DNA of 64,000 bases, taken from the NCBI RefSeq assembly GCF_050113635.1, contig NZ_JBNJLT010000002.1, forward strand, positions 1-64,000. Direction: 5' to 3'. A model generated the notes under the pieces. It was not told the DNA's origin and ran no database searches. It saw only the letters and a list, made by a program, of their open reading frames with translations. Shown here one piece after another: positions 1 to 8,023 of this stretch (the first letter of the stretch is position 1; every line of letters begins with the position of its first letter). The position numbers were made by a program, and so were the translations under genes. Source of the stretch: Marinimicrobium sp050113635. Its GTDB lineage: Bacteria; Pseudomonadota; Gammaproteobacteria; Pseudomonadales; Cellvibrionaceae.

Positions 1-42
1 CGTTGGCTGCGACACGAACACACTCTCGCCCACCTGCGTCAT
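1..42 (-). CDS. Start of an unrecognised protein, cut by window edge
   Basis: Only the first 14 codons are in the window (reading M-T-Q-V-G-E-S-V-F-V-S-Q-P-T). The start is supported by a strong ribosome binding site (AAGGAG, seven bases before the ATG) and by an ATGA overlap with the stop codon of the gene upstream, which suggests translational coupling. Too little sequence remains to name a family. Confidence 0.55.
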   Translation of the reverse strand, partial: MTQVGESVFVSQPT

Positions 43-452
43 AAAGATTCTCCTTGACTGATTTCCTTTGCCCGAGCGCATTTTTCCACTACCAGAGCAC
101 CGCGCAGGCCCGCGTCTGAAGAGTGGTACATCAGGCAATTTTGTGCGGTGGTGTTTATTAATAGATTAAAGGCGGTCAGCGCGGAGTTAAATGCGGCATT
201 CAGGTACTCAAATACTGCAATGGGGATCGGCGCCAATCGAAGAAGGAAGCCGTTGTCGTCGACGCATAGGGAGAGTTTGTAGCGGTTGAAGCCAGATTTG
301 ACGGACGTCCACACCATGGGAATAGAGCCGCCAATCGCGTTCGTCATGCCTACGTCGGAAAGATAAAGTTGCGGAGCGTCGTCCATATACGCGGCATCCC
401 TGGCCAGAGAAAAGTCAATCAGAAGTCTAATCAGCGGACCGGAAAGCCGCAA
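39..452 (-). CDS. Unrecognised protein in a two-gene unit
   Basis: This frame of 137 codons starts with TTG at 452; an internal ATG at codon 22 with AGGGAT upstream is an equally plausible start. I recognise no family or motif. It has a few hydrophobic stretches but no clear signal peptide. In its favour, its stop overlaps the ATG of the next leftward gene as ATGA, right after a strong ribosome binding site. Base composition appears more A+T-rich than the rest of the window, and it lies on the 3' side of a tRNA-Arg gene, a common landing place for acquired DNA. It could be a real accessory gene, a gene remnant, or part of a longer gene with another start. Confidence 0.4.
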   Translation of the reverse strand: MRLSGPLIRLLIDFSLARDAAYMDDAPQLYLSDVGMTNAIGGSIPMVWTSVKSGFNRYKLSLCVDDNGFLLRLAPIPIAVFEYLNAAFNSALTAFNLLINTTAQNCLMYHSSDAGLRGALVVEKCARAKEISQGESL

Positions 453-522
453 GCTCCGAGCGACTGCTCGTTACCGTTTTGTGAATAGACTCACAGCACG
501 GGACGCCGTTGGCATCCACAAC

Positions 523-562
523 GAAAAAGCCCCCGATCTTCACTAGGAAAATCAGGGGCTTA
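523..562 (-). terminator. Rho-independent terminator after tRNA-Arg
   Basis: Read leftward, a GC-rich stem (AAGCCCCTGAT pairing with ATCGGGGGCTT, with one mismatch) is followed by a run of T. It lies 13 bases past the CCA end of the tRNA-Arg gene. Confidence 0.75.
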
Positions 563-574
563 TCGGTTTTGATA

Positions 575-651
575 TGGCGCACTCGGGAGGATTCGAACCT
601 CCGACCGCTCGGTTCGTAGCCGAGTACTCTATCCAGCTGAGCTACGAGTGC
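575..651 (-). tRNA. tRNA-Arg(ACG)
   Basis: A 77-base cloverleaf with acceptor arms GCACTCG/CGAGTGC, T-loop GGTTCGAATCC and encoded CCA. The anticodon stem CTCGG/CCGAG encloses the loop CTACGAA, giving anticodon ACG. In bacteria this anticodon is normally deaminated to ICG to read CGU, CGC and CGA. Transcribed leftward from a strong promoter at 669-697. Confidence 0.95.
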
Positions 652-668
652 GTCGTCAACGGGTGCGA

Positions 669-697
669 ATATTAGAGATTTGAAGCGGGTTCGTCAA
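669..697 (-). promoter_or_regulatory. Sigma-70 promoter of tRNA-Arg
   Basis: Read leftward: TTGACG (692-697), a 17-base spacer, then TAATAT (669-674). The -10 box ends 17 bases before the mature tRNA 5' end. Confidence 0.75.
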
Positions 698-776
698 GTG
701 GTTGATTGGAAAAAGTTTTTTAAAAGCCGGGGTTGGTTCGAAGAGGCGGAACGGATAGCGCATTACGCTATTGACA

Positions 777-809
777 TAAAAAAACCGCCCCTGATACAGG
801 AGCGGTTTT
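777..809 (-). terminator. Rho-independent terminator after tRNA-Ser
   Basis: Read leftward, AAAACCGCTCC pairs with GGGGCGGTTTT around a short loop and runs into a T tract. It begins three bases after the encoded CCA of tRNA-Ser. Confidence 0.8.
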
Positions 810-812
810 AGA

Positions 813-900
813 TGGCGGTGAGGGAGGGATTCGAACCCTCGATACCTTTCGGTATACACACTTTCCAGGCGTGCGCCTTCAGCCACTCGGCCACCTCACC
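813..900 (-). tRNA. tRNA-Ser(GGA)
   Basis: An 88-base class II tRNA with a long variable arm (TATACCGAAAGGTATC), acceptor GGTGAGG/CCTCACC and encoded CCA. The anticodon stem CACGC/GTGTG encloses CTGGAAA, giving anticodon GGA, which reads UCC and UCU. Confidence 0.95.
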
Positions 901-950
901 TACAAGTTGTTCCCGAGCGGTGCCGTCTGGCTGCCGTTCAGAGGTGGCGT

Positions 951-979
951 AATGTACACAAATGGAGCCGCGAACGCAA
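951..979 (-). promoter_or_regulatory. Likely promoter of tRNA-Ser
   Basis: Read leftward: TTGCGT (974-979), 17 bases, TACATT (951-956), about 50 bases before the mature tRNA. It overlaps the 3' end region of the neighbouring nitroreductase gene. Confidence 0.5.
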
Positions 980-981
980 CG

Positions 982-1545
982 CTATTTGCCGGGCCAGGGC
1001 TGAAAAAATGTCTCTGGATTCACGGACTTGGGCGGGTGTGGCGTCTTGGCAGGCGTTCCCAGATACAAAAAGCCCACTAATTCCTCCTGGCCCGTAATGC
1101 CCAGGCCCTCTCTGACCACCGGGTGATAGGCCGGACCGCCAGTGCGCCAGAAGGCACCAATACCCTGGGCAAAGGCGGCGTTGAGCATATTCTGGACGGC
1201 GGCCCCCGTCGATACGACTTGCTCAATCACCGGCACCTTGGGGTGTTCACGGCAGGCTGCAATAGCCACGATGATCAGCGGCGCACGGCGCGGTTTGGCG
1301 CGCAGAGAGTGTTGCTCTTTCTCTGACAGGTCCGGCTTGTCCGCCAGTGCCGCTTTCACCAGCAACTCCCCCATTCGGTCCAACCCCTCACCCTGGATCA
1401 CCAGGAAACGCCAAGGCTGCATCAAGCCATGATCGGCGGCTCGCAGTGCGGCCCGATACAAGGCGTCGCGCTGAGCGTCATTCGGGGCCGGTTCGGTCAG
1501 TTTAGGGGTGGAAACCCGCTGATGTAATACATCCAGTGCGTCCAT
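982..1545 (-). CDS. Nitroreductase family protein (YdjA-like)
   Basis: A small FMN-dependent NAD(P)H oxidoreductase of the nitroreductase fold, 187 residues, close in length to E. coli YdjA (183). Visible family features are the early P-x-x-x-x-x-R-D segment, the FMN-site stretch G-L-M-Q-P-W-R-F near residue 40, and the A-A-V-Q-N-M-L-N-A helix in the middle. The frame is open further upstream, but the ATG at 1545 (M-D-A-L-D-V-L) fits the family start. The physiological substrate is unknown; members of this group reduce nitro compounds and quinones weakly. It stands alone, diverging from the cyclase at 1806. Confidence 0.85.
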   Translation of the reverse strand: MDALDVLHQRVSTPKLTEPAPNDAQRDALYRAALRAADHGLMQPWRFLVIQGEGLDRMGELLVKAALADKPDLSEKEQHSLRAKPRRAPLIIVAIAACREHPKVPVIEQVVSTGAAVQNMLNAAFAQGIGAFWRTGGPAYHPVVREGLGITGQEELVGFLYLGTPAKTPHPPKSVNPETFFQPWPGK

Positions 1546-1805
1546 AAGCCACTCTACGGTCAGTTCATTGGTCAATTCATTGAAGGCTCCATAATACCAC
1601 GCCCAGAAACACCTCCTGCTGCGACCAGGGAGGCACATAGACTTTTGGCACAAAAAAACGTCTAATAGGTGGCTGAGGGACTACTTGCCGTTGAGATTCC
1701 GGGAATGACGATGACCGTGACAATGGTTTCACCAAAGGACAACCCCCGCCCCAAAAACAGGGGCAGGGTGTCAACAGGTCCGAACCACCAAGGTTTTCGA
1801 TAACA

Positions 1806-3197
1806 ATGACGCAACGCCCCACAGCCCAAACGCCCGAAGAGGTGCAAGCCGACTCGCCCCTCTATCAATACTACTTCCGGTCGCTCATCTGTTTCGCGGC
1901 CGCCGGAACGCTGGCGTCTTATACCAACTGGGAGAACATTTCACCACTGTATCTCGGCACCATCGTTTTTCTTCTGCTTTATACCTATCTGACGTTTCAT
2001 TTCACCCATAAGCTTGAGCGCCCCACCCTTGTCAAAGTCAGCCGCTACCTTTCCTGGAGTGATGCCGCGCTTATTGGTCTGGTACTGAGCCTGACGGATT
2101 TCAGCTTGCTGCCGCTAACGCTGTTCATGACCATGATTCAGTTTAACGCCCTCCTCTCCGGAGGCGTCAGACGCTGGTTCGAGGATAACCTGGCCTTTGC
2201 CAGTGGCGTACTGGCCAGCCTGATGGTGCACGAGCCGCAATGGGTACTCAGTGGCAATATTGAAATCAGTGCGGCCAGCCTGATCGGAATTATTACCTAT
2301 TTTCTGTTGTACGCGCTGTGTATGCACCAGCGCATGCGTAAACTGTCCATGACGTTGCTCAAGCTGGAAAGCGAACAAAAGTGGCACAAGATCCGCGCGT
2401 ACAAGCTTTCACGATATCTGCCTCCGCCGGTATGGCGAGCGATCAACCAGGGCAAGGATCACATGCTCCAGGCCGAACGCAAGCGCATCACGGTCTTCTT
2501 CTCTGATATCAAGAACTTCAGCCAGCTGTCCGAGGAAATGGAGGCCGAGTCACTGACTGAACTGCTTAACCACTACCTCACGGAAATGTCCAAGATCGTG
2601 ACGCAGCACGGCGGCACCATCGACAAGTTCATGGGGGACGGCATCATGGTGCTGTTTGGGGACAGTAACAGCAAGGGCGTAAAGCAGGATTGCCTGAGCT
2701 GCGTCTCCATGGCCATTGCCATGAAAAAGCGCATGAAGTCCCTTCAGCAGGAGTGGTTCAATCAGGGCATCAAGAAACCATTGCAAATTCGCATGGGCAT
2801 CAATACCGGCTACTGCACCGTGGGCACCTTCGGGACCTCCAGCCACCTTGATTACACCGTACTGGGCACGCACGTGAACCTGGCCAGCCGACTGGAGTCA
2901 GCAGCCTCTCCCGATGAAATTCTGGTATCCCATGAAACCTGGTCGCTGGTGAAAGACCTGATCCTATGCCGGGACAAAGGCGAGATCACCGTGAAAGGAT
3001 TCAGTCAGCCGGTGAAGGTGTATCAAGTGGCCGACTTCCGCAAGGACCTGGGCAAAAACCAGAGCTTTTTCGAGGACCGCGCTGAAGGTTTCTCCATGTA
3101 CCTGGACCTGGAAAAGGTTCGCAATTACGACAAAGCCAAAGTGGTCAAGGCGTTGCAAGAAGCCGCCGAAAAACTGAAAGACAAGGTAATCGTCTAG
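1806..3197 (+). CDS. Membrane-bound class III adenylate cyclase (CyaB-like)
   Basis: Makes cAMP from ATP at the inner membrane. Residues 1-185 form about six membrane helices resembling the MASE2 sensor domain of Pseudomonas aeruginosa CyaB, a protein of about the same length. Residues 225-410 are a class III cyclase domain: metal ligands D234 (in FFSDIKNFS) and D278 (in KFMGDG), purine-selecting K274 and D349 (the Lys/Asp pair typical of adenylate rather than guanylate cyclases), and transition-state N358 and R362 (NLASRLE). All key residues are present, so it should be active. The 260 bases before it are shared with the divergent nitroreductase gene. The cue sensed by the membrane domain is unknown. 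Confidence 0.9.
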   Translation: MTQRPTAQTPEEVQADSPLYQYYFRSLICFAAAGTLASYTNWENISPLYLGTIVFLLLYTYLTFHFTHKLERPTLVKVSRYLSWSDAALIGLVLSLTDFSLLPLTLFMTMIQFNALLSGGVRRWFEDNLAFASGVLASLMVHEPQWVLSGNIEISAASLIGIITYFLLYALCMHQRMRKLSMTLLKLESEQKWHKIRAYKLSRYLPPPVWRAINQGKDHMLQAERKRITVFFSDIKNFSQLSEEMEAESLTELLNHYLTEMSKIVTQHGGTIDKFMGDGIMVLFGDSNSKGVKQDCLSCVSMAIAMKKRMKSLQQEWFNQGIKKPLQIRMGINTGYCTVGTFGTSSHLDYTVLGTHVNLASRLESAASPDEILVSHETWSLVKDLILCRDKGEITVKGFSQPVKVYQVADFRKDLGKNQSFFEDRAEGFSMYLDLEKVRNYDKAKVVKALQEAAEKLKDKVIV

Positions 3198-3209
3198 CGC
3201 TGGTGGCGG

Positions 3210-4052
3210 CTACTGCCGCAACAGGCGCTCAAACAACGGTTCTCTTCCGGGCTCCGAACATCGAAACGGGTTAATATCCAGCCCGCCCCGGCGCGTGTAA
3301 CGCGCGTAGACGCTCAAAAACTGCGGCTGACAACGCTGCGTGATATCGAGAAACATCCGCTCAACGCAGTGCTCGTGGAAGTCCTGATGCTCGCGGAACG
3401 ACACGATGTATTGCAACAGCCCTTCCCGCTCAATGCGCTCACCACGGTAGTGAATGCTTACGGTCGCCCAATCCGGCTGGCCGGTGACAGGACAGTTGCT
3501 TTTCAGTAAATGACTGAACAGCTGCTCTTCAACGATCTGGGGGCGAGTGGCCAGGAGCTCGGGCGCCGGGTGGTATTGGTCCACGGCAATGTCCAGCACG
3601 TCAAGACAATCACCTGCCGGAGCCATCACCGGCAACACCGCATCCTCAAGCGGTGTCAGCGTCACGCTCACCGTTGCCCCAGCCGCGTTACTCAGATCGG
3701 CCACCATTCGCTCCCGAACCGTTTCCCTGTCGGGAAAGCGCGTGAGATTAAAGGAGTTCAGGTACAGTTTGAATGACTTGGACTCCACCAGGTGCGGGCT
3801 CTCACAGGGCAGACAAAAACGGGCCAGCGCCACCTGAGGCTTGCCGCGCTCGTTTAACCACGAAATTTCGTAGCCGGTCCAGTAATCTACCCCATAGAAA
3901 GGCAACCCCTCCGCTTCTGGGCCTTGCGTCCCGATACCCAGCGCCGCGCGCGTTTGTGCCCGCGCAATCGGAAACAGTAACTCAGGGTCATACTGTGCGC
4001 TGTACCGAGTGTGCTGCCCCAGGGGGCCATGTGAAGACTCACTCATTGCCAT
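3210..4052 (-). CDS. queF: NADPH-dependent 7-cyano-7-deazaguanine reductase
   Basis: Reduces preQ0 to preQ1 in queuosine synthesis for tRNA. At 280 residues it is the long two-domain type of gammaproteobacteria. The QueF motif E-S-K-S-F-K-L-Y-L-N-S-F-N is at 90-102, the nucleophile C187 and general acid D194 lie in S-N-C-P-V-T-G-Q-P-D-W, and E-H-C-V-E-R follows near residue 230. The first ATG has GAGG five bases upstream; a second ATG two codons later is possible. It begins seven bases after the ABC-2 permease stop and is probably co-transcribed with the exporter genes, though no functional link is known. Confidence 0.97.
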   Translation of the reverse strand: MAMSESSHGPLGQHTRYSAQYDPELLFPIARAQTRAALGIGTQGPEAEGLPFYGVDYWTGYEISWLNERGKPQVALARFCLPCESPHLVESKSFKLYLNSFNLTRFPDRETVRERMVADLSNAAGATVSVTLTPLEDAVLPVMAPAGDCLDVLDIAVDQYHPAPELLATRPQIVEEQLFSHLLKSNCPVTGQPDWATVSIHYRGERIEREGLLQYIVSFREHQDFHEHCVERMFLDITQRCQPQFLSVYARYTRRGGLDINPFRCSEPGREPLFERLLRQ

Positions 4053-4059
4053 TTTCGCC

Positions 4060-4833
4060 TCAGGCTCGCAAACGTTTGCCGGTTTTCAGCAGGTGCAGAC
4101 CCACAGCAAATAACACCACCACGCACAAGAGCAGGCCGCCAAAGGCCAGACGAATATCCACGTCCGATACCCCGAGCATCCCATAACGAAACGCATTGAC
4201 CATATACAGGATCGGGTTCAAGCGGGCGACGCCCTGCCAGAACTCAGACAGCAGTTCGATGGAGAAGAACACCCCGCCCAGGTAAGTCAGAGGGGTAAGC
4301 ACAAACGTGGGTACAATGGAAATATCATCAAACGTGGTGGCGAACACCGCGTTGATAAAACCCGCCAATGCAAACAGCACCGCCGTCAGCACCACAATGG
4401 AGATGGTAATAAACCAGCTGTGAATAGGCAGATGCGTAAAGAACAACGCCAGCGCGGTTACTGCTACCCCCACCGCCAGGCCACGCGCCACGCCACCCAG
4501 GCAGTAGCCGAGCAGGATGATGTAATTGGGTGTGGGCGACACCAGAAGCTCCTCAATACTTTTCTGGAACTTGGCACTAAAGAATGACGAGCTGACATTC
4601 GAATAAGCGTTGGTCAGCACCGCCATCATAATCAGGCCCGGCACCACAAACTGGATATAATCAAAGCCGCCCATATCGCCGATGCGACTGCCGATCAATT
4701 TCCCGAAGATCACAAAGTACAGCGCCATGGTAATGGCGGGCGGCAACAATGTTTGTACCCAGATACGGGTGAAGCGCTTGATTTCTTTGCGCAACAGCGT
4801 CATGAACGCGATCCACTGTTCTCTTACTTCCAC
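4060..4833 (-). CDS. ABC-2 type transporter permease (YadH-like)
   Basis: Inner membrane half of an ABC exporter, 257 residues with six predicted membrane helices and the ABC-2 signature region near the fourth and fifth helices. The start follows the stop of the ATPase gene by five bases, so the two form one operon and probably one complex. The pair resembles E. coli YadG/YadH, whose substrate is not established. The cytoplasmic N-terminus (R-K-E-I-K-R-F-T-R-I-W) is typical of the family. Confidence 0.92.
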   Translation of the reverse strand: MEVREQWIAFMTLLRKEIKRFTRIWVQTLLPPAITMALYFVIFGKLIGSRIGDMGGFDYIQFVVPGLIMMAVLTNAYSNVSSSFFSAKFQKSIEELLVSPTPNYIILLGYCLGGVARGLAVGVAVTALALFFTHLPIHSWFITISIVVLTAVLFALAGFINAVFATTFDDISIVPTFVLTPLTYLGGVFFSIELLSEFWQGVARLNPILYMVNAFRYGMLGVSDVDIRLAFGGLLLCVVVLFAVGLHLLKTGKRLRA

Positions 4834-4838
4834 CGTGA

Positions 4839-5810
4839 TTACCCTCCGGTTACTGCAGTTTGGGGTTCGTCCGATACCTCGGCGTTCGCTTCGGCGGAAC
4901 CGTTGCCGGTCATCGCGACAAACAACTCTTCGAGTCGGTTGGCTTTATTGCGCATGCTGACAATATCGAGCCCTTGCGCATTCAGCGCCTCAAACACACG
5001 ATTGAGCGACTGGCCTTTCTCGACATCCACCTCAAAGCTGTGCTCATCCAGCAGACGCGTCGCAAAACCCTCCACCACGGGCGCTTGATCCAGAACCGCT
5101 GAACTATCAAAAATAAATACTTCCCGGCTCAACTCTTTAAGCAGGCTGCGGATGGACGTGTTCTTGACGATCGTTCCCTGATCGATAATCGCCACATGCC
5201 GACAAAGGCTTTCCGCCTCCTCCAGATAATGGGTGGTCAGGATGATGGTCGTGCCCGCCGCGTTGATGTCGCGCAGGAAGTCCCACATGGACCGGCGCAA
5301 CTCGATGTCGACACCGGCTGTGGGCTCATCCAGAATCAGCAGGCGCGGCTCGTGCACCAGCGCCCGTGCGATCATCAACCGCCGCTTCATCCCCCCAGAG
5401 AGCATTCGTGCCGGCGTATCGCGCTTATCCCACAGCCCGAGCTTCTTCAGATATTTGTCGGTTTGTACCAGCGCTTGCTTGCGTGGCAAACCATAAAATC
5501 CACCTTGCTGAAGCACGATATCGCGCACTTTCTCGAACTGGCTGAAATTGAATTCCTGCGGCACAATGCCCACATCTTTTTTGGCCGCCGAAAAGTCGGT
5601 ATCGATGTTCTTGCCAAAAATTTCCACTTCCCCACCGGTTTTCCGTACCAGCGAGCAAAGAATACCGATGGTGGTGGACTTACCGGCGCCATTCGGCCCC
5701 AGCAACGCAAAAAAGTCACCCGGCTGCACCTCCAGAGAGATGCCTTTCAGCGCCTCGAAGCCGCTGCCGTAGACCTTCGTAAGATTTCTAATTGAAAGTG
5801 CAGCTGTCAT
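4839..5810 (-). CDS. ABC transporter ATPase (YadG-like)
   Basis: Cytoplasmic ATPase partner of the ABC-2 permease downstream, 323 residues. Walker A is GPNGAGKST near residue 40, the signature is LSGGMKRR, Walker B is LLILDEPTAG and the switch histidine is in TTHYLEEAE. The C-terminal 80 residues are the regulatory extension common in ABC-2 exporters. The frame is open upstream to 5993, but the start at 5810 (M-T-A-A-L-S-I-R-N-L) matches the YadG start; 5828 is the alternative. It diverges from the gene at 5873, leaving about 60 bases for both promoters. Confidence 0.93.
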   Translation of the reverse strand: MTAALSIRNLTKVYGSGFEALKGISLEVQPGDFFALLGPNGAGKSTTIGILCSLVRKTGGEVEIFGKNIDTDFSAAKKDVGIVPQEFNFSQFEKVRDIVLQQGGFYGLPRKQALVQTDKYLKKLGLWDKRDTPARMLSGGMKRRLMIARALVHEPRLLILDEPTAGVDIELRRSMWDFLRDINAAGTTIILTTHYLEEAESLCRHVAIIDQGTIVKNTSIRSLLKELSREVFIFDSSAVLDQAPVVEGFATRLLDEHSFEVDVEKGQSLNRVFEALNAQGLDIVSMRNKANRLEELFVAMTGNGSAEANAEVSDEPQTAVTGG

Positions 5811-5872
5811 AATGTCGAATTCACTCATTGCTTTACAACGATGGCTGAACCACAACCATCGGGGAGTTAACG

Positions 5873-6289
5873 ATGTCGACCCAACTGGATCATCAGGCGG
5901 AAACCCAATACCGCGAGCATCACCTGCGCCTGCTGCGCGACTTCGTTCGCCAGGCGCAACAGCAGCCCCCCTTCGTACTGGAAGATTGCCCACCCGAGGA
6001 TTTGGAGTTTCTGGCGCAACTGGAGGCGCTACCCAGGGCTCACGACGAGGAAGATTTTTTACACCAGGGTCAGCAAGTGCTGGGTAGGGTGATCGCGGCC
6101 TACGGCCAGCTGATGCCCCTGCTTCATCGTGACCTGCTCTGGTATTTTGGCGGTGATTGCCTGCACTTTATGCCGGACGAGGAAATTGCCAATTACCAAA
6201 TACTGGACGAGCGTCGCCACGAAGCGCAAGCCGAAGGCCGGGAGTTTTCCTATGCCCACGAGCGAGCCAAGCTGTTCGGGTTGCACTGA
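5873..6289 (+). CDS. Conserved protein of unknown function (PA2817-like)
   Basis: A soluble acidic protein of 138 residues. From memory it resembles the Pseudomonas PA2817 family: the segment D-L-L-W-Y-F-G-G-D-C-L-H-F-M-P-D-E-E-I near residue 85 and the ending F-G-L-H are the distinctive parts. No enzymatic motif or membrane segment is visible. The ATG has GGGGAG seven bases upstream. It lies between the exporter genes and the tRNA-Gly/Glu unit and ends near a terminator that may serve both strands. Function unknown. Confidence 0.8.
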   Translation: MSTQLDHQAETQYREHHLRLLRDFVRQAQQQPPFVLEDCPPEDLEFLAQLEALPRAHDEEDFLHQGQQVLGRVIAAYGQLMPLLHRDLLWYFGGDCLHFMPDEEIANYQILDERRHEAQAEGREFSYAHERAKLFGLH

Positions 6290-6346
6290 GCCTCGAACGA
6301 AGGTCGAGTAGTGTAGCAGATTTCAGAGCTGGCAATGGGCGGGTAT

Positions 6347-6376
6347 AAAAAAAGCCGGCCTAAGCCAGCTTTTTTA
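6347..6376. terminator. Bidirectional terminator
   Basis: AAAAAAGCCGGC, a short loop and GCCAGCTTTTTT form a stem with A and T tracts on both sides. Leftward it ends the tRNA-Glu/tRNA-Gly transcript; rightward it can serve the gene ending at 6289. Confidence 0.75.
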
Positions 6377-6380
6377 AATT

Positions 6381-6456
6381 TGGAGCGGGAAACGAGATTC
6401 GAACTCGCGACCCCAACCTTGGCAAGGTTGTGCTCTACCAACTGAGCTATTCCCGC
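6381..6456 (-). tRNA. tRNA-Gly(GCC)
   Basis: A 76-base cloverleaf with acceptor GCGGGAA/TTCCCGC and encoded CCA. Anticodon stem CAACC/GGTTG encloses TTGCCAA, giving GCC. It lies one base downstream of tRNA-Glu, so the two are one transcript. Confidence 0.95.
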
Positions 6457-6457
6457 A

Positions 6458-6533
6458 TGGCGTCCCCTAGGGGAGTCGAACCCCTGTTACCGCCGTGAAA
6501 GGGCGGTGTCCTAGGCCACTAGACGAAGGGGAC
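6458..6533 (-). tRNA. tRNA-Glu(TTC)
   Basis: A 76-base cloverleaf with acceptor GTCCCCT/AGGGGAC and encoded CCA. Anticodon stem CCGCC/GGCGG encloses CTTTCAC, giving TTC. First gene of a two-tRNA unit. Confidence 0.95.
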
Positions 6534-6587
6534 CCGGACCTCCCTGAACGCGTCGCCGTGTGGCGTTGCCCTCAAGAAGTGGTGCGC

Positions 6588-6616
6588 ATTCTAGGGAGCG
6601 ACCCGGCACCTGTCAA
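6588..6616 (-). promoter_or_regulatory. Strong sigma-70 promoter of tRNA-Glu/tRNA-Gly
   Basis: Read leftward: consensus TTGACA (6611-6616), a 17-base spacer, TAGAAT (6588-6593). A GC-rich stretch (GCGC) follows the -10 box, typical of stringently controlled stable-RNA promoters. An A/T-rich block lies just upstream of the -35 box, as in UP elements. Confidence 0.85.
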
Positions 6617-6749
6617 CACTTTTTTATATTTTTTTTGTGCCGGGAAACAATGACTTACAGTTCAAGGGCTTCGTACCGCGAGGGGGTTTGGTGCTATACT
6701 CGAATTTTGACGCCTCATTCCATTCAACTGACTGAAAAACGGCGGCTCA

Positions 6750-7523
6750 ATGTCCTCACTCATTATCGCCAGCATTATCTTTGCGCTGCTCGTACTGCTG
6801 GTGGGATACGCCTTTGTACACCAGACGCTGGAGAAGCGGCGGCAGCACCGTCAACGCCTGCTGACCGCACTGAAGCACCGTCAGCGCAACTTCAAATTCA
6901 TGATCTCCGGACTGCCTGAAGGCTTTTTGACCAAAGAGCTGACATTGATTGTGTATCGGACATTGCTCGACGCCTGTGAGCAACTCAGCCGACTTGAGCC
7001 CAAAGAGCCCGGACACCTGAGGGACTTCAACCTTTACTCCGCCGAACTGGAAGAACTGAAACACCGCCCCTCTGCCAAGCGTACCCCGGCTACCAACCCG
7101 GAACAGGCCGTCGAAATCAAGCGACTCCTGCAGGAGCTGTACCGGTTTGTCTCCGCACAAACGGACAAGGGCAATCTTTCTTCCGCTCAGGGGCAAACCT
7201 GTAAAGAGCAGATTAAACGACTCGCTCTGCTGGTGTCCGTAGACGCACACATCAGTCAGGCGCGACAAGCACAGGCGGCTGGCAAGCCCCGACTGGCCAT
7301 TCACTTTTACAACCTGGCCAAAAAACGAATTACCCAGGAAAGTGGCGGTCAGGCCCACCAGCAACAGCTGTCCCAGATTAATAACGTCATTGCCAAGCTG
7401 GAGAACCAGATGGCTCAATCCGCTCCCGAGAACTCCGACACGCCGCCACCGCTTGAAGACCAGAAGGAATGGGAGGAATTCGAGCAGGAAGACGGCTGGA
7501 AGAAAAAACAAATCTATGACTAG
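6750..7523 (+). CDS. Single-span membrane protein, function unknown
   Basis: A 257-residue protein with one N-terminal membrane helix (about residues 3-23) followed by a basic stretch (E-K-R-R-Q-H-R-Q-R), so the rest is probably cytoplasmic. The body is helical and charged, with possible coiled coil around 95-160 and 180-225, and an acidic, proline-containing tail ending in K-K-K-Q-I-Y-D. I recognise no catalytic motif or named family. Its stop overlaps the 3' end of msrB on the other strand by four bases. A TATACT box at 6695-6700 may be its -10, without a convincing -35. Confidence 0.8.
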   Translation: MSSLIIASIIFALLVLLVGYAFVHQTLEKRRQHRQRLLTALKHRQRNFKFMISGLPEGFLTKELTLIVYRTLLDACEQLSRLEPKEPGHLRDFNLYSAELEELKHRPSAKRTPATNPEQAVEIKRLLQELYRFVSAQTDKGNLSSAQGQTCKEQIKRLALLVSVDAHISQARQAQAAGKPRLAIHFYNLAKKRITQESGGQAHQQQLSQINNVIAKLENQMAQSAPENSDTPPPLEDQKEWEEFEQEDGWKKKQIYD

Positions 7524-7927
7524 GACTTATCCTGATCCAGGTCAATGGACGCTGAATTAATGCAATAGCGCAGGCCGGTCGGAGCAGGTCCATCCGGGAA
7601 TACGTGGCCCAAATGGGCTCCACACTTGCGACACATCACCTCGGTGCGACGCATACCGAAGCTGTCATCAAAGGCCTCTTCAATCACCTCGGCTTTTGCG
7701 GGGGCGAAAAAGCTGGGCCAGCCGCAACCGGCATCGTATTTCGTGTCGGACTCAAATAACGGTTCGCCACAACAGCGGCAGCGATACACACCGTCCTCAA
7801 ACACATTCCAGTAGCGACCGGTAAACGGAGGCTCCGTGCCCTTCTCCCGGCAGATACGATATTCTTCCGGCGACAGCGTTTGGCGCCACTCGGTTTCGCT
7901 GCGGCTTTTATGGTCACTCATACACAC
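7520..7927 (-). CDS. msrB: Peptide methionine (R)-S-oxide reductase
   Basis: Reduces the R epimer of methionine sulfoxide in damaged proteins. The 135-residue protein has the structural zinc cysteines C50/C53 and C99/C102 and the catalytic cysteine C122 in R-Y-C-I-N-S-A-S. The first ATG has AAGGAG six bases upstream; a second ATG two codons later is less well placed. Not fused to MsrA. Its 3' end overlaps the convergent gene by four bases. Confidence 0.96.
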   Translation of the reverse strand: MCMSDHKSRSETEWRQTLSPEEYRICREKGTEPPFTGRYWNVFEDGVYRCRCCGEPLFESDTKYDAGCGWPSFFAPAKAEVIEEAFDDSFGMRRTEVMCRKCGAHLGHVFPDGPAPTGLRYCINSASIDLDQDKS

Positions 7928-8023
7928 GGCTCCTTGACAGAGACTGGGAGTAGGCGAGATGATTCAAGGACTTGCAGGCATTTGACGCTTGCCTAACCCG
8001 CCATTTTGGACATGATACTGCAG

